In this document: in pieces, positions 9,263-17,961 of the stretch
How positions within the stretch are numbered: position 1 is the first letter of the stretch
Layout of the letters: each line of letters opens with the position of its first letter
Assembly: GCF_008064635.1 (NCBI RefSeq)
Contig: NZ_VRYZ01000001.1
Coordinates: 124,001-188,000, forward strand
Length of the DNA stretch: 64,000 nucleotides
Origin: Parahaliea aestuarii
GTDB lineage: Bacteria; Pseudomonadota; Gammaproteobacteria; Pseudomonadales; Halieaceae
Reading direction: 5' to 3'
Notes under the pieces: generated by a model
The model's database searches: none
Told to the model about the DNA's origin: nothing
The model's input: only the letters and a program-made list of their open reading frames with translations
Made by a program: the position numbers and the translations under genes

Positions 9263-11296
9263 TTAGTTGAGCGCCTTCAGGCGTTTACGGCCGATGCCGA
9301 ACAGGGCCAGGGCACCAAGGACCAGGCCCCAGAGGGGGACCGCAGGCACTGCAGTCGGCCGTGTGGCACCGGGCGTGGAAGCTGGAATGAAGATCGCAAA
9401 GGGGTCGTTAATCTGACCATTCACGGTGCCGTCGGCATCCAGCGGGCCACCATCGATCACCCTGAACGATACCGTGGAACCGGAGATGGTCGCCGACACT
9501 AGCTGCCTCCAGCTGCCATTGGATTTCCAGGTCTCGGCGCCAGCAGGGATTGCTGTTCCGAAGTCCATCACGACGTCAACGTAACCACCGCAACTGTTAG
9601 CTATGAAGGACACCGCGCCCCTGAAGTCCTGGTAACCATCCGGTAACCCGGCAGCTGGAGTAAAAGAGGCATTGGTGATGGTGCAGGCCTCATCCTCACC
9701 GGTGATCTGCAGTGAGCCCGTGCCACCACCCGGTAGGTTGTCGGTGTGGGTTGTGACCGGCTCTACATCACTTTCTTCCACAGTCACCGTGCGGGTCACC
9801 TGGACGGCATGGTTGCCGGCATTATCCCGTGCGTTGTAGAACAGGGTATAGGTACCAATTTGATTGGTGTTCACCGAACCGCTCTTCTGCACAGTCACTG
9901 CGCTGTCCCTGTCGTCCGTTACGTCAACGCCGGGGTCAGTGAACACCCCACCCTTGGTCAGGGTCATGACCGCATTGCCACGCAGTGTGATGACCGGGGG
10001 CGTATTATCCGGAGCTAAGGTTCTAATCGGTGTGGCTGCAGAAGCATCTCCCGCGCCGCCCGCATTGATAGCGCGAATACTGATCTCATAGTTGGTGTCA
10101 GGAGTCAGGCCATCAATCACTACAGGACCGCCGGTAATCGCCGGGCTGAATGGCTGGTAGTTGGTGCAATCGTTGAGTCGATATTCGTAGTTGGTGATCG
10201 CGTACCCGTTGTCTCCGGCCGGGTCAAAGGTCAACGTAACTGAGGTAACACCGACGGTGATGCCGGTGATGTCTGGAGCGCTGGGCGTCGGGATCGGATT
10301 AACCGTCAGCGTTGCTGTGGCGGTGCCGCTGTTCCCACTAATAGAATTCAGATCTCCGGTGCTATTGGACAGGTTTCCAGCCGTGCTGGACTGGATGTCT
10401 ACAGAGATCGTACAGATTCCCCCGGCGCTGACCGTTCCGCCTGTATAGTAGACGCTGGTGGCTCCAGTGGAGCCTGACAGAATTCCTCCGGTGCAGGTGG
10501 TGCTCAGATTTGAGGGCAGGGCAACCTTGAGTGAGGCCGGAAGATGATGAGTGAAATCAAGGCCGGTAGCCGCACTGATTTTGGCGCTATTGTCGATGGT
10601 ATAGGTCAGGGTTGTGATACCGCCAACAATTACGGTAGAGGGAGAAAACGACGCAGTGAATGTCGGCGCAGGATTGGGGACCGTTAAAAGGGGTGAAACT
10701 GCTAGAACAGGGAACTGGCTGTCATTTGGGGCGTCAGAAATATAAAGAATGCCAAAGGCCTGATTGCACGCAGCGGCCGCCGGGTTTGGGCTACCTAAAG
10801 GGGAGCCCAGGTCGCCAGTATTGGTAAGACCCGTCCAGAATGCCCCAGAGCAAGAACTCATCCCATACTGGTCAAAGATGCCAGCTTCGATCGGGATATT
10901 AATAGAGTTGAACAGAGCCGCTTCATTGGCCGCAATACGTTGCCCCAAGATGTTGTAAATTGGGATATCTGAGTTAAACAGGCCCGTCGACTGAGGACCG
11001 TCATTCTGCGTTCCCACCAAGGCTCTCCAGGTAATGCTGGGGTCATCAGTGCCATATGTAGACGCAATGTCTGCTTCTGCATTGACGAAATCGTCATAGG
11101 TGCTGCGATTCGCCGAGGTTCCATCAATAATGTCCTCCGTATTAAAAATCACATAGAAGGTGTCGCCGGAGTTGAGTCCGGAGGGGACCATTTCCTGTGG
11201 TGCATAAATTACGGGATCACCGTCAGCAATCGCTGCCACTGATATCAGGCTCGATAGCAGATATCCGAGCAAAAAACGAGCAAATCGAGGCGCCAT
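9263..11296 (-). CDS. Exported multi-domain surface protein with CTERM anchor
   Basis: 677 residues. A signal peptide (FARFLLGYLLSSLISVAAIADG) is followed by a Ser/Gly-rich region without clear domain (about 25-205), a DUF11-like bacterial Ig module (FSPSTVIVGGITTLTYTIDNS), a fibronectin type III domain (about 340-430, GLTPDTNYEISIRAINAGGAG), a DUF5011 Ig-like domain (ITLRGNAVMTLTKGG, about 435-515) and a choice-of-anchor U-like module (LPGGGTGSLQITGEDE to the PLDADGTVNGQINDPF region). The C terminus is VPAVPLWGLVLGALALFG followed by RKR: a Pro-rich signal, one membrane helix and basic residues, as in IPTL-type CTERM sorting signals. It is probably processed and displayed on the surface. No catalytic motif is seen, and no sorting transpeptidase lies in the window. 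Confidence 0.85.
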   Translation of the reverse strand: MAPRFARFLLGYLLSSLISVAAIADGDPVIYAPQEMVPSGLNSGDTFYVIFNTEDIIDGTSANRSTYDDFVNAEADIASTYGTDDPSITWRALVGTQNDGPQSTGLFNSDIPIYNILGQRIAANEAALFNSINIPIEAGIFDQYGMSSCSGAFWTGLTNTGDLGSPLGSPNPAAAACNQAFGILYISDAPNDSQFPVLAVSPLLTVPNPAPTFTASFSPSTVIVGGITTLTYTIDNSAKISAATGLDFTHHLPASLKVALPSNLSTTCTGGILSGSTGATSVYYTGGTVSAGGICTISVDIQSSTAGNLSNSTGDLNSISGNSGTATATLTVNPIPTPSAPDITGITVGVTSVTLTFDPAGDNGYAITNYEYRLNDCTNYQPFSPAITGGPVVIDGLTPDTNYEISIRAINAGGAGDASAATPIRTLAPDNTPPVITLRGNAVMTLTKGGVFTDPGVDVTDDRDSAVTVQKSGSVNTNQIGTYTLFYNARDNAGNHAVQVTRTVTVEESDVEPVTTHTDNLPGGGTGSLQITGEDEACTITNASFTPAAGLPDGYQDFRGAVSFIANSCGGYVDVVMDFGTAIPAGAETWKSNGSWRQLVSATISGSTVSFRVIDGGPLDADGTVNGQINDPFAIFIPASTPGATRPTAVPAVPLWGLVLGALALFGIGRKRLKALN

Positions 11297-11403
11297 GAGC
11301 AGGCATTCCTTGTTGGGTTTAGAAAGGAGCTGGGATTGTAACCGGCCATGCGGAATTTCAAAGTTTCCGCAAGGCCGAGGGGCCGAAAGTGTGAACTGGT
11401 CCC

Positions 11404-12399
11404 TTATGCGGGTTCAGCGAGCCCTGCGAGAAGATCCCTGACCAGGTGGAGGGTGTCGTCGTGCGGGCGGATGAATCCGGTAGCGATATCGGCTGCCTGG
11501 TCGATGGACTTAAGGGCTTTGTGCACCGATGTCGGATTCGAACCGTGGTTCAGTGTTTCGAGGGCTGATGCCAGGAGCCGGTACTGGCGCAAAGAATCAG
11601 GCTCGCCTGAGCCAGAGTTCGTTTTGCGGGAAAATATCAAGCAGAGGAGCAAATAAGCGCAGAGGTACGTCGGCTGGTTGATGAATACCAGGAGGCCCGC
11701 AGGGATGGCACCCAGCATCCAGCAGAGGGGCTTGTACAACGTGCGCTTGGCCGTCGCGCCGGGAGAGGCTGTTAGGGCCAGCAGTGTTTCGCCCGCGAGC
11801 CGGCTGTTCAGGTTCGCGCGAGCCAGACGCCAGGCAATGGCCATGGAGCCGGAGTGGTCGGAATGCCAGCTAAGATAATGGTTGGTGGTGTCGTGCAAGC
11901 CCATGCTGATTGGCCAGATGTTTTCGTTCGTCTTTCCAGGGTTCTCGATGTCCGATGGGCGTAGCGGTGGAGAGAAACCACGGGTATAGCGAGGTTTACG
12001 ATTCAGCCGCAACTCTGTCTGTTCGTCTTCGACAGTGAGCGAGTTGCGGCACTGGAGGACCGTCGACGCCAGGTCTTCGATCACCACATCCCAGCGATCG
12101 GGCTTGAGGTGGCTGGCGACTGCGGACTGCCGGGCGGAAGCCGGCATCTCCTTGATGGCCCATATCTCGTCCTCAGGCCACTGCACTGGATCTGCCTCAT
12201 CGACATGGATGCGTTTGAGGAAAGCCGGCGCGTCCTGGGTCTCGTCTACCTGGGCATCGAACAGGACGCCCCGGCGGAGTGCCGCCAGGTCGGCGGAGGA
12301 GGGCAGCTGTTGACCGGTGACAAATCCAATGTCCAGTTCCGACAGCAGGACGGCATCATCGTCTTGATTTCCGCTGTCATTCGGGGCCATTCCCAGCAT
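11404..12399 (-). CDS. Unknown membrane protein, probably N-terminally truncated
   Basis: The frame from the ATG at 12399 gives 331 residues: an acidic N-terminal part (about 1-230) with no recognised domain, two hydrophobic helices (CWMLGAIPAGLLVFI and LCAYLLLCLIF, about 232-263) and a soluble tail ending LLAGLAEPA. No Shine-Dalgarno precedes this ATG. The same frame stays open upstream and gives plausible protein (FWEIVEEIRVGAGLRL directly before MLGMAPN) up to about 12456, where similarity to an IS30 transposase begins on the opposite strand. The simplest reading is that the 5' end was removed when the IS fragment joined here. Product and role unknown; it may be a non-expressed remnant. 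Confidence 0.55.
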   Translation of the reverse strand: MLGMAPNDSGNQDDDAVLLSELDIGFVTGQQLPSSADLAALRRGVLFDAQVDETQDAPAFLKRIHVDEADPVQWPEDEIWAIKEMPASARQSAVASHLKPDRWDVVIEDLASTVLQCRNSLTVEDEQTELRLNRKPRYTRGFSPPLRPSDIENPGKTNENIWPISMGLHDTTNHYLSWHSDHSGSMAIAWRLARANLNSRLAGETLLALTASPGATAKRTLYKPLCWMLGAIPAGLLVFINQPTYLCAYLLLCLIFSRKTNSGSGEPDSLRQYRLLASALETLNHGSNPTSVHKALKSIDQAADIATGFIRPHDDTLHLVRDLLAGLAEPA

Positions 12400-12456
12400 C
12401 AGCCGGAGGCCGGCCCCAACGCGGATTTCCTCGACGATCTCCCAGAAGCTCAGTAT

Positions 12457-13182
12457 TCTATGGTCACCCGAGCAGATTGCTGGATGGTTGAAGCGGCGCT
12501 ATCCCAATGACGAGTACTATCACGTGTCTCTGAGACTATCTACAAGTGCTTGTATATTCAGGCCCGAGGTGTACTGAAACGGGAATTGCTTGCCGACCTC
12601 AGAAGTGAGCGAGTCTTCAGACGGCCTAGAAAGGCCACGTTGAAAGGGAAAGGCCTGGGTTCGATTGCAGATGCTATCCCAACCAGTGAGCGGCCGCCGA
12701 CAGCGGAAGATCGAGCTGTTCCAGGCCATTGGGAAGGTGACTTGATCGCCGGTAGTGGGGGCAGTCACATTGACACTCTTGTCGAGCAAAAGACTCGGTA
12801 TGTGATGCTGGCCAAGATCGAGGACAAGAACACGTCGACCGTTATAAGTGCTTTGATCAGACAAGCACGGTTGCTCCCCACAGAACTCTATAAGTCATTA
12901 ACGTGGGATCGTGGCTCTGAAATGACTGGCCACCAGAAATTTACACTCGCAACTGACATTCAGGTGTACTTCTGTGATCCGAGAAGTCCCTGGCAGCGCG
13001 GATCAAATGAAAATACTAATCGCCTGCTAAGACAGTATTTTCCAAAAGAAACTGATCTTTCCATGTATTCTCAGGCGAAGCTCAACCTGATGACAAGATT
13101 ACTGAACGAGCGACCCAGAAAGACGCTAGAATTTGAAACACCGGCAGATCGCTTTGCCGCCTGTGTTTCATCCGCCGATTGA
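12457..13182 (+). pseudogene. IS30-family transposase remnant (5'-truncated, frameshifted)
   Basis: Similarity begins abruptly with WSPEQIAGWLKRRYPNDEYYHVS. One base is then missing at 12530-12531, where homologues have a His codon in VSHETIY, and the frame shifts to ETIYKCLYIQARGVLKREL. The rest reads to the stop at 13182. The catalytic core is intact in sequence: HWEGDLIAG (first Asp), LTWDRGSEM (second Asp) and RGSNENTN (Glu), as in the IS30 DDE domain. The N-terminal HTH region (roughly the first 100 residues) is absent and no terminal inverted repeat could be recognised, so the element should be immobile. Confidence 0.85.
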
Positions 13183-13200
13183 GCCCGCAGGACCAGTAGG
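12457..13200 (+). mobile_element. Partial IS30-family insertion sequence
   Basis: Remnant of an IS30-type element carrying only the 3' part of the transposase. The left boundary coincides with the point where the neighbouring minus-strand gene stops looking like coding sequence. The right boundary is uncertain; base composition becomes AT-rich after 13200. Confidence 0.6.
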
Positions 13201-13250
13201 TCAGATTGAAAGTAAAGAATGGGATAGAGTTTTTTTTGTTAGAGTAGTTT

Positions 13251-13754
13251 ATGGATTCTAAACAGTACAAGACAACATATCTGGAGATGTTTTCCGTCAA
13301 CGACCTCCAGAAAAAAGCACTGCCTGACGTGCTCGAAGTTATTGAATGTAGAGAGCCGCAGTATCAGTTCAATAAGTTTCTATATGAGCTTGTCGGCTCA
13401 GAGTGGGAATGGGGTGATTTGGACGAGTGGAACGATGATCAGTGGCGTGACATTGTAGAGAGCGACTCTCTTAGAACGTGGGTTGCATACTACAGAGGCA
13501 GCATCGCTGGATACTATGAGCTATATAAAGATAATGAGAATACTGAAATTCGGTATTTTGGTTTAGCACCTAGCTATATCGGAAGAGGTTTCGGTGGGCC
13601 ACTTTTAAGTCATGCAATTCATTCTGCCTGGGAATGGCCGGGTACCAGTCGAGTATGGGTGCACACTTGTACATTTGACCACCCTGGCGCACTGTCAAAT
13701 TATCTTGCTCGCGGTATGAAAATATACAGAGAAGAGTTAACTCCTTTGGAGTGA
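13251..13754 (+). CDS. GNAT family N-acetyltransferase
   Basis: 167 residues. The acetyl-CoA-binding motif A is visible in EIRYFGLAPSYIGRGFGGPL (R/Q-x-x-G-x-G/A signature as IGRGFGG), followed by the helix LLSHAIHSAWEWPGTSRVWVHTCTFDHPGAL, which resembles motif B and the usual DHPxAL element before an aromatic-rich end. This family transfers acetyl groups from acetyl-CoA to amines; the substrate cannot be predicted. Base composition is clearly AT-richer than the surrounding genes and it directly follows the IS30 remnant, so recent acquisition is likely. An AT-rich stretch upstream probably holds its promoter. Confidence 0.85.
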   Translation: MDSKQYKTTYLEMFSVNDLQKKALPDVLEVIECREPQYQFNKFLYELVGSEWEWGDLDEWNDDQWRDIVESDSLRTWVAYYRGSIAGYYELYKDNENTEIRYFGLAPSYIGRGFGGPLLSHAIHSAWEWPGTSRVWVHTCTFDHPGALSNYLARGMKIYREELTPLE

Positions 13755-13899
13755 TATGCATGCCCTCCAGACGAATGGGCTTTGGGTACGAATGACCTCC
13801 AATTAAGCTAAAGTCCGCAATGAGGACCTCTACGACACGAACAACGCGACTGGCGGTCAATAGGCTATTCGTCAGGATTGGTGCAAAGCTAAGCAAGAT

Positions 13900-14061
13900 A
13901 TGGAAGAAAGGCTTAAAGAGCTTCGCACCTTGACAGGGGCAGGCCTCTTAGAATGCAAAAAGGCTTTGATCGCCTCGGAAGGTAATGTGCAAATTGCTCT
14001 GATCAAGCTGCGGGGAGAAGACGATGAACCTCCTGATCCAGAGCCGGAAGCCTTCGACTAA
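13900..14061 (+). CDS. EF-Ts N-terminal (UBA-like) domain miniprotein, 53 aa
   Basis: A short frame from ATG 13900 to TAA 14061 begins MEERLKELRTLTGAGLLECK and continues KALIASEGNVQIALIKLRGE, ending in an acidic tail EDDEPPDPEPEAFD. This closely follows the first about 40 residues of elongation factor Ts (V..LRE.TGAGMMDCKKAL....GD...A...LR), the UBA-like domain that contacts EF-Tu. The rest of EF-Ts is missing, so it cannot be a nucleotide exchange factor by itself. The frame is open for 11 further codons upstream (reading AIRQDWCKAKQD) to a TAG, so it might be the tail of a decayed longer gene. No strong ribosome binding site. Confidence 0.55.
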   Translation: MEERLKELRTLTGAGLLECKKALIASEGNVQIALIKLRGEDDEPPDPEPEAFD

Positions 14062-14136
14062 ACCTTCGAGAATGACAGCTTCGCGGACACTCGCGACAAC
14101 CTGTACCCCAGATTCGCTCCCTTCAAGGAGTAAACG

Positions 14137-15207
14137 ATGAAAAGATCCCTTGTCCTTCTCGTCGCCCTGGCAGCAATCGGTCTGATCGCCTACAGCCAGC
14201 GCGCCGGCATCGCTGCCCGCCTGATGGAGAGAGGACTGGAATCACGCCTGGCGGCGGATCGTGTGGCGGAGCTAGGCGACGGGCTCCATCTGGCACTGTG
14301 CGGTGCCGGCGGTCCGCTACCGGCGCCAAAAGCATCCGGGCCCTGCGTTGCGGTGGTCGCCGGGCAGCGCCTTTTCATTGTCGATGTCGGCACCGACAGC
14401 CCCCGCAACCTGGGCCGCATGGGCTACCAGGTGGGTAGCGTTGAAGGCGTATTCCTCACCCACTTTCATTCCGACCATATCGACGGCCTGGGCGAACTGG
14501 CGACGCTACGCTGGGCTGGCGGAGATAATGACAAACCGCTGCCGGTTCACGGCCCGGAAGGGGTAGGGCAGGTGGTAGATGGCTTCAATAGGGCCTATGG
14601 CCAGGATGTCACCTATCGCCACGCGCATCACGGCGATACGGTGGCGCCGCTTGGCGGCGCCGGGATGAAGGCAGTGCCTTTCAGCAAACCTGCGTTGGGT
14701 GAACTGGCCACATTGATCGATGACGGTGATCTGGTGGTGGAAGCCCTGGCTGTCGATCACGCGCCGGTGGATCCGGCAGTGGGCTACCGCTTCAGCTACA
14801 AGGGGCGCTCGCTGCTGATTACCGGTGATACCGTGAAATCACCCAACATCGAGGCCTTCGCCCGGGGTGTCGACCTGCTGGTACACGAGGCGCTGGCGCC
14901 CAATCTGGTAGGCATGATGCACGATGCCGCAAAGAAAACCGGTGACCCGATTCTCGCCAAAATCACCCACGATATTCCCGACTATCACGCGAGCCCGATG
15001 GACGCTGCCGAAACCGCACGCGATGCCGGTGTGGGCCATCTGCTCTACTACCACATCGTGCCGCCCCTGGTTATTCCCGGGCAGAAAGCCCTGTACCTGA
15101 ACGGTGCCGGTGACGTCTTCCCTGAGTACACCATCGGTGAAGACGGCGTTGAATTTTCGCTCCCCGCCCACTCGAAGGAGATTATCAAGGTCAGAGACGG
15201 TCTCTAG
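14137..15207 (+). CDS. MBL-fold metallohydrolase, membrane-anchored or exported
   Basis: 356 residues, start supported by AAGGAGTAAACG. An N-terminal hydrophobic segment (LVLLVALAAIGLIAYS) suggests export or a membrane anchor. The metallo-beta-lactamase core has THFHSDHIDG (His109, His111, Asp113, His114), VDHAPVDPAVGYRF, LLITGDTVKS (bridging Asp) and LYYHIVPP near the end. The arrangement resembles the RNase Z/arylsulfatase-like branch, where a dinuclear Zn site hydrolyses phosphodiesters or sulfate esters. Given the N-terminal hydrophobic segment, an extracytoplasmic hydrolase is more likely than RNase Z. It lies upstream of the ars operon on the same strand but about 110 bases and an operator away. 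Confidence 0.8.
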   Translation: MKRSLVLLVALAAIGLIAYSQRAGIAARLMERGLESRLAADRVAELGDGLHLALCGAGGPLPAPKASGPCVAVVAGQRLFIVDVGTDSPRNLGRMGYQVGSVEGVFLTHFHSDHIDGLGELATLRWAGGDNDKPLPVHGPEGVGQVVDGFNRAYGQDVTYRHAHHGDTVAPLGGAGMKAVPFSKPALGELATLIDDGDLVVEALAVDHAPVDPAVGYRFSYKGRSLLITGDTVKSPNIEAFARGVDLLVHEALAPNLVGMMHDAAKKTGDPILAKITHDIPDYHASPMDAAETARDAGVGHLLYYHIVPPLVIPGQKALYLNGAGDVFPEYTIGEDGVEFSLPAHSKEIIKVRDGL

Positions 15208-15279
15208 GGGCGCGCTCGAGCTATTGGGAGTGTTACAGGCTCCCACGGTAAAATTTCTATTGCATTCGATTGCTCATAT

Positions 15280-15295
15280 ATATGAACATCCATAT
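15280..15295 (+). promoter_or_regulatory. Candidate ArsR operator upstream of arsR
   Basis: Inverted repeat ATATG-N6-CATAT at 15280-15295, about 24 bases before the arsR ATG, in an AT-rich patch. A possible promoter (TTGCTC at 15270-15275, 17 bases, TATGTG at 15293-15298) overlaps it. ArsR repressors typically bind such dyads next to their own promoter and release on As(III). Inferred from position and symmetry. Confidence 0.5.
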
Positions 15296-15318
15296 GTGTT
15301 TGGCGCAGAGTGCAATAC

Positions 15319-15657
15319 ATGTCCCCCCTTACCTTCTTCAAATGCCTCTCGGATGAGACCCGGCTGAAGAGTCTTCTGCTGCTGACCGACAGGCAGCCGC
15401 TGTGTGTTTGCGAGCTGATGCTGGCCCTCGACCTCAGCCAGCCCAAGGTCTCCCGCCATCTCGCCGAACTGCGGGAATGCGGCCTGGTGGAGGGCGAGCG
15501 CCGTGGACGCTGGGTGTACTACCGCCTGCACGTGGGCCTGCCGGACTGGGCGCGCAAAGTGCTCGAGGATACCGCCCGGGCCTCAGCTGACTTCCTGCTG
15601 GAACCGCGCGCCCGCCTCGCCGGGGAGGCTCGCGCCACCGCCTGTAGTGCGTCATGA
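15319..15657 (+). CDS. arsR: ArsR-family arsenic-responsive repressor
   Basis: 112 residues from ATG 15319; an in-frame GTG at 15310 is an alternative. Winged-helix ArsR/SmtB fold: FFKCLSDETRLKSLLLL, then LCVCELMLALDLSQPKVSRHLAEL (recognition helix) and RRGRWVYYRL (wing). The C-x-C pair (Cys29, Cys31 in LCVCEL) is the metalloid-binding motif of arsenite sensors. It should repress the operon in the absence of arsenite and de-repress on As(III) binding. It is the first gene of arsR-arsC-arsH-acr3. Confidence 0.92.
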   Translation: MSPLTFFKCLSDETRLKSLLLLTDRQPLCVCELMLALDLSQPKVSRHLAELRECGLVEGERRGRWVYYRLHVGLPDWARKVLEDTARASADFLLEPRARLAGEARATACSAS

Positions 15658-15667
15658 GAGATCAGCC

Positions 15668-16138
15668 ATGAAAATCCTGTTTGTGTGCACCCATAACCGC
15701 TGCCGCAGCATTCTCTCGGAGGCCATCGCGCGGCACCGGGCTGGCGCGGTGCTCGATGTGCGCAGCGCCGGCAGCCAGCCCGCTGGCGAAGTACACCCGC
15801 TGAGCCTGCACTACCTGGCGCAGGCGGGCTATCCCACGGAGGGGTTGCAGAGCCAGTCCTGGGATGAGTTCGCGGATTTCGCGCCGGATCTGGTGATTAC
15901 TGTGTGCGACGCTGCCGCCGGTGAGGCCTGCCCGCTGTACCTCGGCAACTCGATGAAAGTGCACTGGGGCCTGTCGGATCCCTCGAAAATTGAAGGCAAT
16001 ACTGCAGAGCAGGCCGCGGCCTTCTCGGCCTGTATCGCGGAAGTAGAGCGCCGGGTGGATGTGCTGGCGCAATTGGCCTGCGGCGGGCTGCAGGGCGATG
16101 CCCTGCGCACGGCGCTGGCAGAGCAAGGAGCAAAATAA
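15668..16138 (+). CDS. arsC: Arsenate reductase, thioredoxin-coupled (LMW-PTP type)
   Basis: 156 residues from ATG 15668, eleven bases after arsR. The P-loop CTHNRCRS (Cys7-x5-Arg13) is that of low-molecular-weight tyrosine phosphatase-like arsenate reductases. Cys80 and Cys88 in [13 protein letters not shown] provide the other two redox cysteines of the thioredoxin-coupled mechanism. It reduces As(V) to As(III) in the cytoplasm for export by the Acr3 pump. A longer frame starting at 15503 exists but reads out of phase through arsR and is not used. Its stop TAA overlaps the arsH start (TAATG). Confidence 0.92.
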   Translation: MKILFVCTHNRCRSILSEAIARHRAGAVLDVRSAGSQPAGEVHPLSLHYLAQAGYPTEGLQSQSWDEFADFAPDLVITVCDAAAGEACPLYLGNSMKVHWGLSDPSKIEGNTAEQAAAFSACIAEVERRVDVLAQLACGGLQGDALRTALAEQGAK

Positions 16139-16857
16139 TGAGTGCACTCGATACCACACTGCCCAATATCGATCCGGCGCAGTTTCAGCGTCCCGCTGCC
16201 GGTGGCTTTGCCGCCCCCGACGACAGCCACCCGCCGCGCATCCTGCTGCTTTACGGCTCGCTGCGCGAGGTGTCCTATAGCCGCAAGGTGGTGGAAGAGG
16301 CGTCCCGGCTGTTAATTGCCCTGGGCGCCGAGCCGCGTATTTTTGACCCCCGCGGTCTGCCGCAACCGGACAGCGGCGAGGACCAGCACCCCAAGGTGCA
16401 GGAACTGCGTGAACTGATGGTGTGGTCGGAGGGGCAGGTGTGGTGCTCCCCCGAGCGCCACGGCGCCATGACCGGCATTCTCAAGAGCCAGATCGACTGG
16501 GTGCCGCTCAATATCGGCGGGGTGCGGCCTACCCAGGGTAAAACGCTGGCGGTGATGCAGGTCAGTGGCGGCTCGCAATCCTTCAATGCGGTCAACCAGA
16601 TGCGCGTGCTGGGGCGCTGGATGCGCATGTTCACCATCCCCAATCAATCCTCCGTGGCCAAAGCCTTCATGGAATTCGAGGAGGGTGGCCGCATGAAACC
16701 CTCGCCCTACTACAACCGCATTGTCGATGTGCTGGAGGAGCTGGTGAAGTTCACCCTGCTCCTGCGCGGGAACAAAGAATACCTCGTCGACCGCTATTCC
16801 GAGCGGGTGGAAAGCGCGGAGCAGCTCAGCCAGCGCGTTAACCAGCGCTCGATTTAG
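16138..16857 (+). CDS. arsH: ArsH, NADPH-dependent FMN reductase / organoarsenical oxidase
   Basis: 239 residues with the ArsH flavodoxin-like fold: [21 protein letters not shown] (phosphate loop GSLR-x-x-S), [12 protein letters not shown], then [20 protein letters not shown] and [20 protein letters not shown]. ArsH proteins bind FMN, use NADPH and oxidise trivalent methylated arsenicals to less toxic pentavalent forms, or reduce quinones and azo compounds. The start is coupled to arsC and has AAGGAG upstream. Confidence 0.93.
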   Translation: MSALDTTLPNIDPAQFQRPAAGGFAAPDDSHPPRILLLYGSLREVSYSRKVVEEASRLLIALGAEPRIFDPRGLPQPDSGEDQHPKVQELRELMVWSEGQVWCSPERHGAMTGILKSQIDWVPLNIGGVRPTQGKTLAVMQVSGGSQSFNAVNQMRVLGRWMRMFTIPNQSSVAKAFMEFEEGGRMKPSPYYNRIVDVLEELVKFTLLLRGNKEYLVDRYSERVESAEQLSQRVNQRSI

Positions 16858-16868
16858 GGAGTATCACA

Positions 16869-17897
16869 ATGGGTGTGTTCGAACGATATCTCAGTGTCTG
16901 GGTAGGACTGGCAATCATAGCCGGCATTCTGGCGGGCCTGGCAATACCCGGGGCATTCGCGGTCATCGCGAGCTGGGAGTATGCCCACGTGAATATTGCG
17001 GTGGGGCTGCTTATCTGGCTGATGATCTACCCGATGATGGTGCAGGTGGACTTCGGCTCCATCCGCGATGTGGGGCGCAATCCCCGGGGGCTGGTACTGA
17101 CCCTGGTTATCAACTGGCTGATCAAGCCCTTCACCATGGCCTTGCTGGGCTGGCTGTTCTTCCGGGTCATTTTCGTCGACTGGGTGGACCCGCAGACGGC
17201 CGGCGAATACATCGCTGGCATGATCCTGCTCGGCGTGGCACCCTGCACCGCGATGGTGTTTGTGTGGAGCCAGCTGACGAAGGGCGACGCCAACTACACC
17301 CTGGTGCAGGTGTCGATCAACGACGTGATCATGATCTTTGCCTTCGCCCCGATTGCCGGACTGCTGCTGGGTATCAGCGATATCCACGTGCCCTGGGATA
17401 CCCTGCTGCTGTCAGTCGTGCTCTATGTGCTGGTGCCTTTGCTGGCAGGCGTCTGGACCCGTCACCGGCTCGATCGCGCCGACGATCACAGCCGGCTCAA
17501 TGCCTTCCTGGCGCGTATGAAGCCCTGGTCCATCCTCGGCCTGCTGGCCACGGTGGTGCTGTTGTTCGGTTTCCAGGCCGAGACCATTCTGGCCAGGCCC
17601 CTGGCCATCGTGCTGATCGCGATTCCCCTGCTGATCCAGACCTACGGCATTTTCGCTATCACCTATGTCATGGCATTAAAGCTGCAGTTGCCGCATAACG
17701 TGGCGGCCCCTGCCTGCCTGATCGGCACCTCCAACTTCTTCGAGCTGGCGGTGGCGGTGGCCATCTCGCTGTTCGGGCTTCATTCGGGGGCGGCGCTGGC
17801 CACCGTGGTAGGCGTTCTGGTGGAAGTGCCGGTGATGCTGTCACTGGTGTGGTTTGCCAACCGCACCCGGGACCGGTTTAACAAGGCGGCGGCCTGA
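16869..17897 (+). CDS. acr3: Arsenite efflux permease, ACR3 family
   Basis: 342 residues with ten hydrophobic segments. ACR3 hallmarks: [20 protein letters not shown], then [20 protein letters not shown] with the conserved metalloid-binding Cys, and [16 protein letters not shown] with the conserved Glu. It extrudes As(OH)3/arsenite using the proton gradient. GGGAGTATCACA precedes the ATG, 11 bases after arsH. It is the last gene of the operon; a gene of unrelated function starts 64 bases later on the same strand. Confidence 0.94.
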   Translation: MGVFERYLSVWVGLAIIAGILAGLAIPGAFAVIASWEYAHVNIAVGLLIWLMIYPMMVQVDFGSIRDVGRNPRGLVLTLVINWLIKPFTMALLGWLFFRVIFVDWVDPQTAGEYIAGMILLGVAPCTAMVFVWSQLTKGDANYTLVQVSINDVIMIFAFAPIAGLLLGISDIHVPWDTLLLSVVLYVLVPLLAGVWTRHRLDRADDHSRLNAFLARMKPWSILGLLATVVLLFGFQAETILARPLAIVLIAIPLLIQTYGIFAITYVMALKLQLPHNVAAPACLIGTSNFFELAVAVAISLFGLHSGAALATVVGVLVEVPVMLSLVWFANRTRDRFNKAAA

Positions 17898-17961
17898 CGC
17901 TTTCACAGCGCTGTCCACTGTCCTACACTCGGCGTCACCCATAAGCATAAGAGGACAGCCA

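Noticed and set aside
12457-13182. Functional IS30 element
   Set aside because: N-terminal third absent, one-base frameshift at 12530-12531 and no terminal inverted repeats seen.
13820-13930. Alternative basic peptide frame starting MRTSTTRTTRLAVNR
   Set aside because: No homology and no ribosome site; the overlapping EF-Ts-like frame has recognisable similarity.
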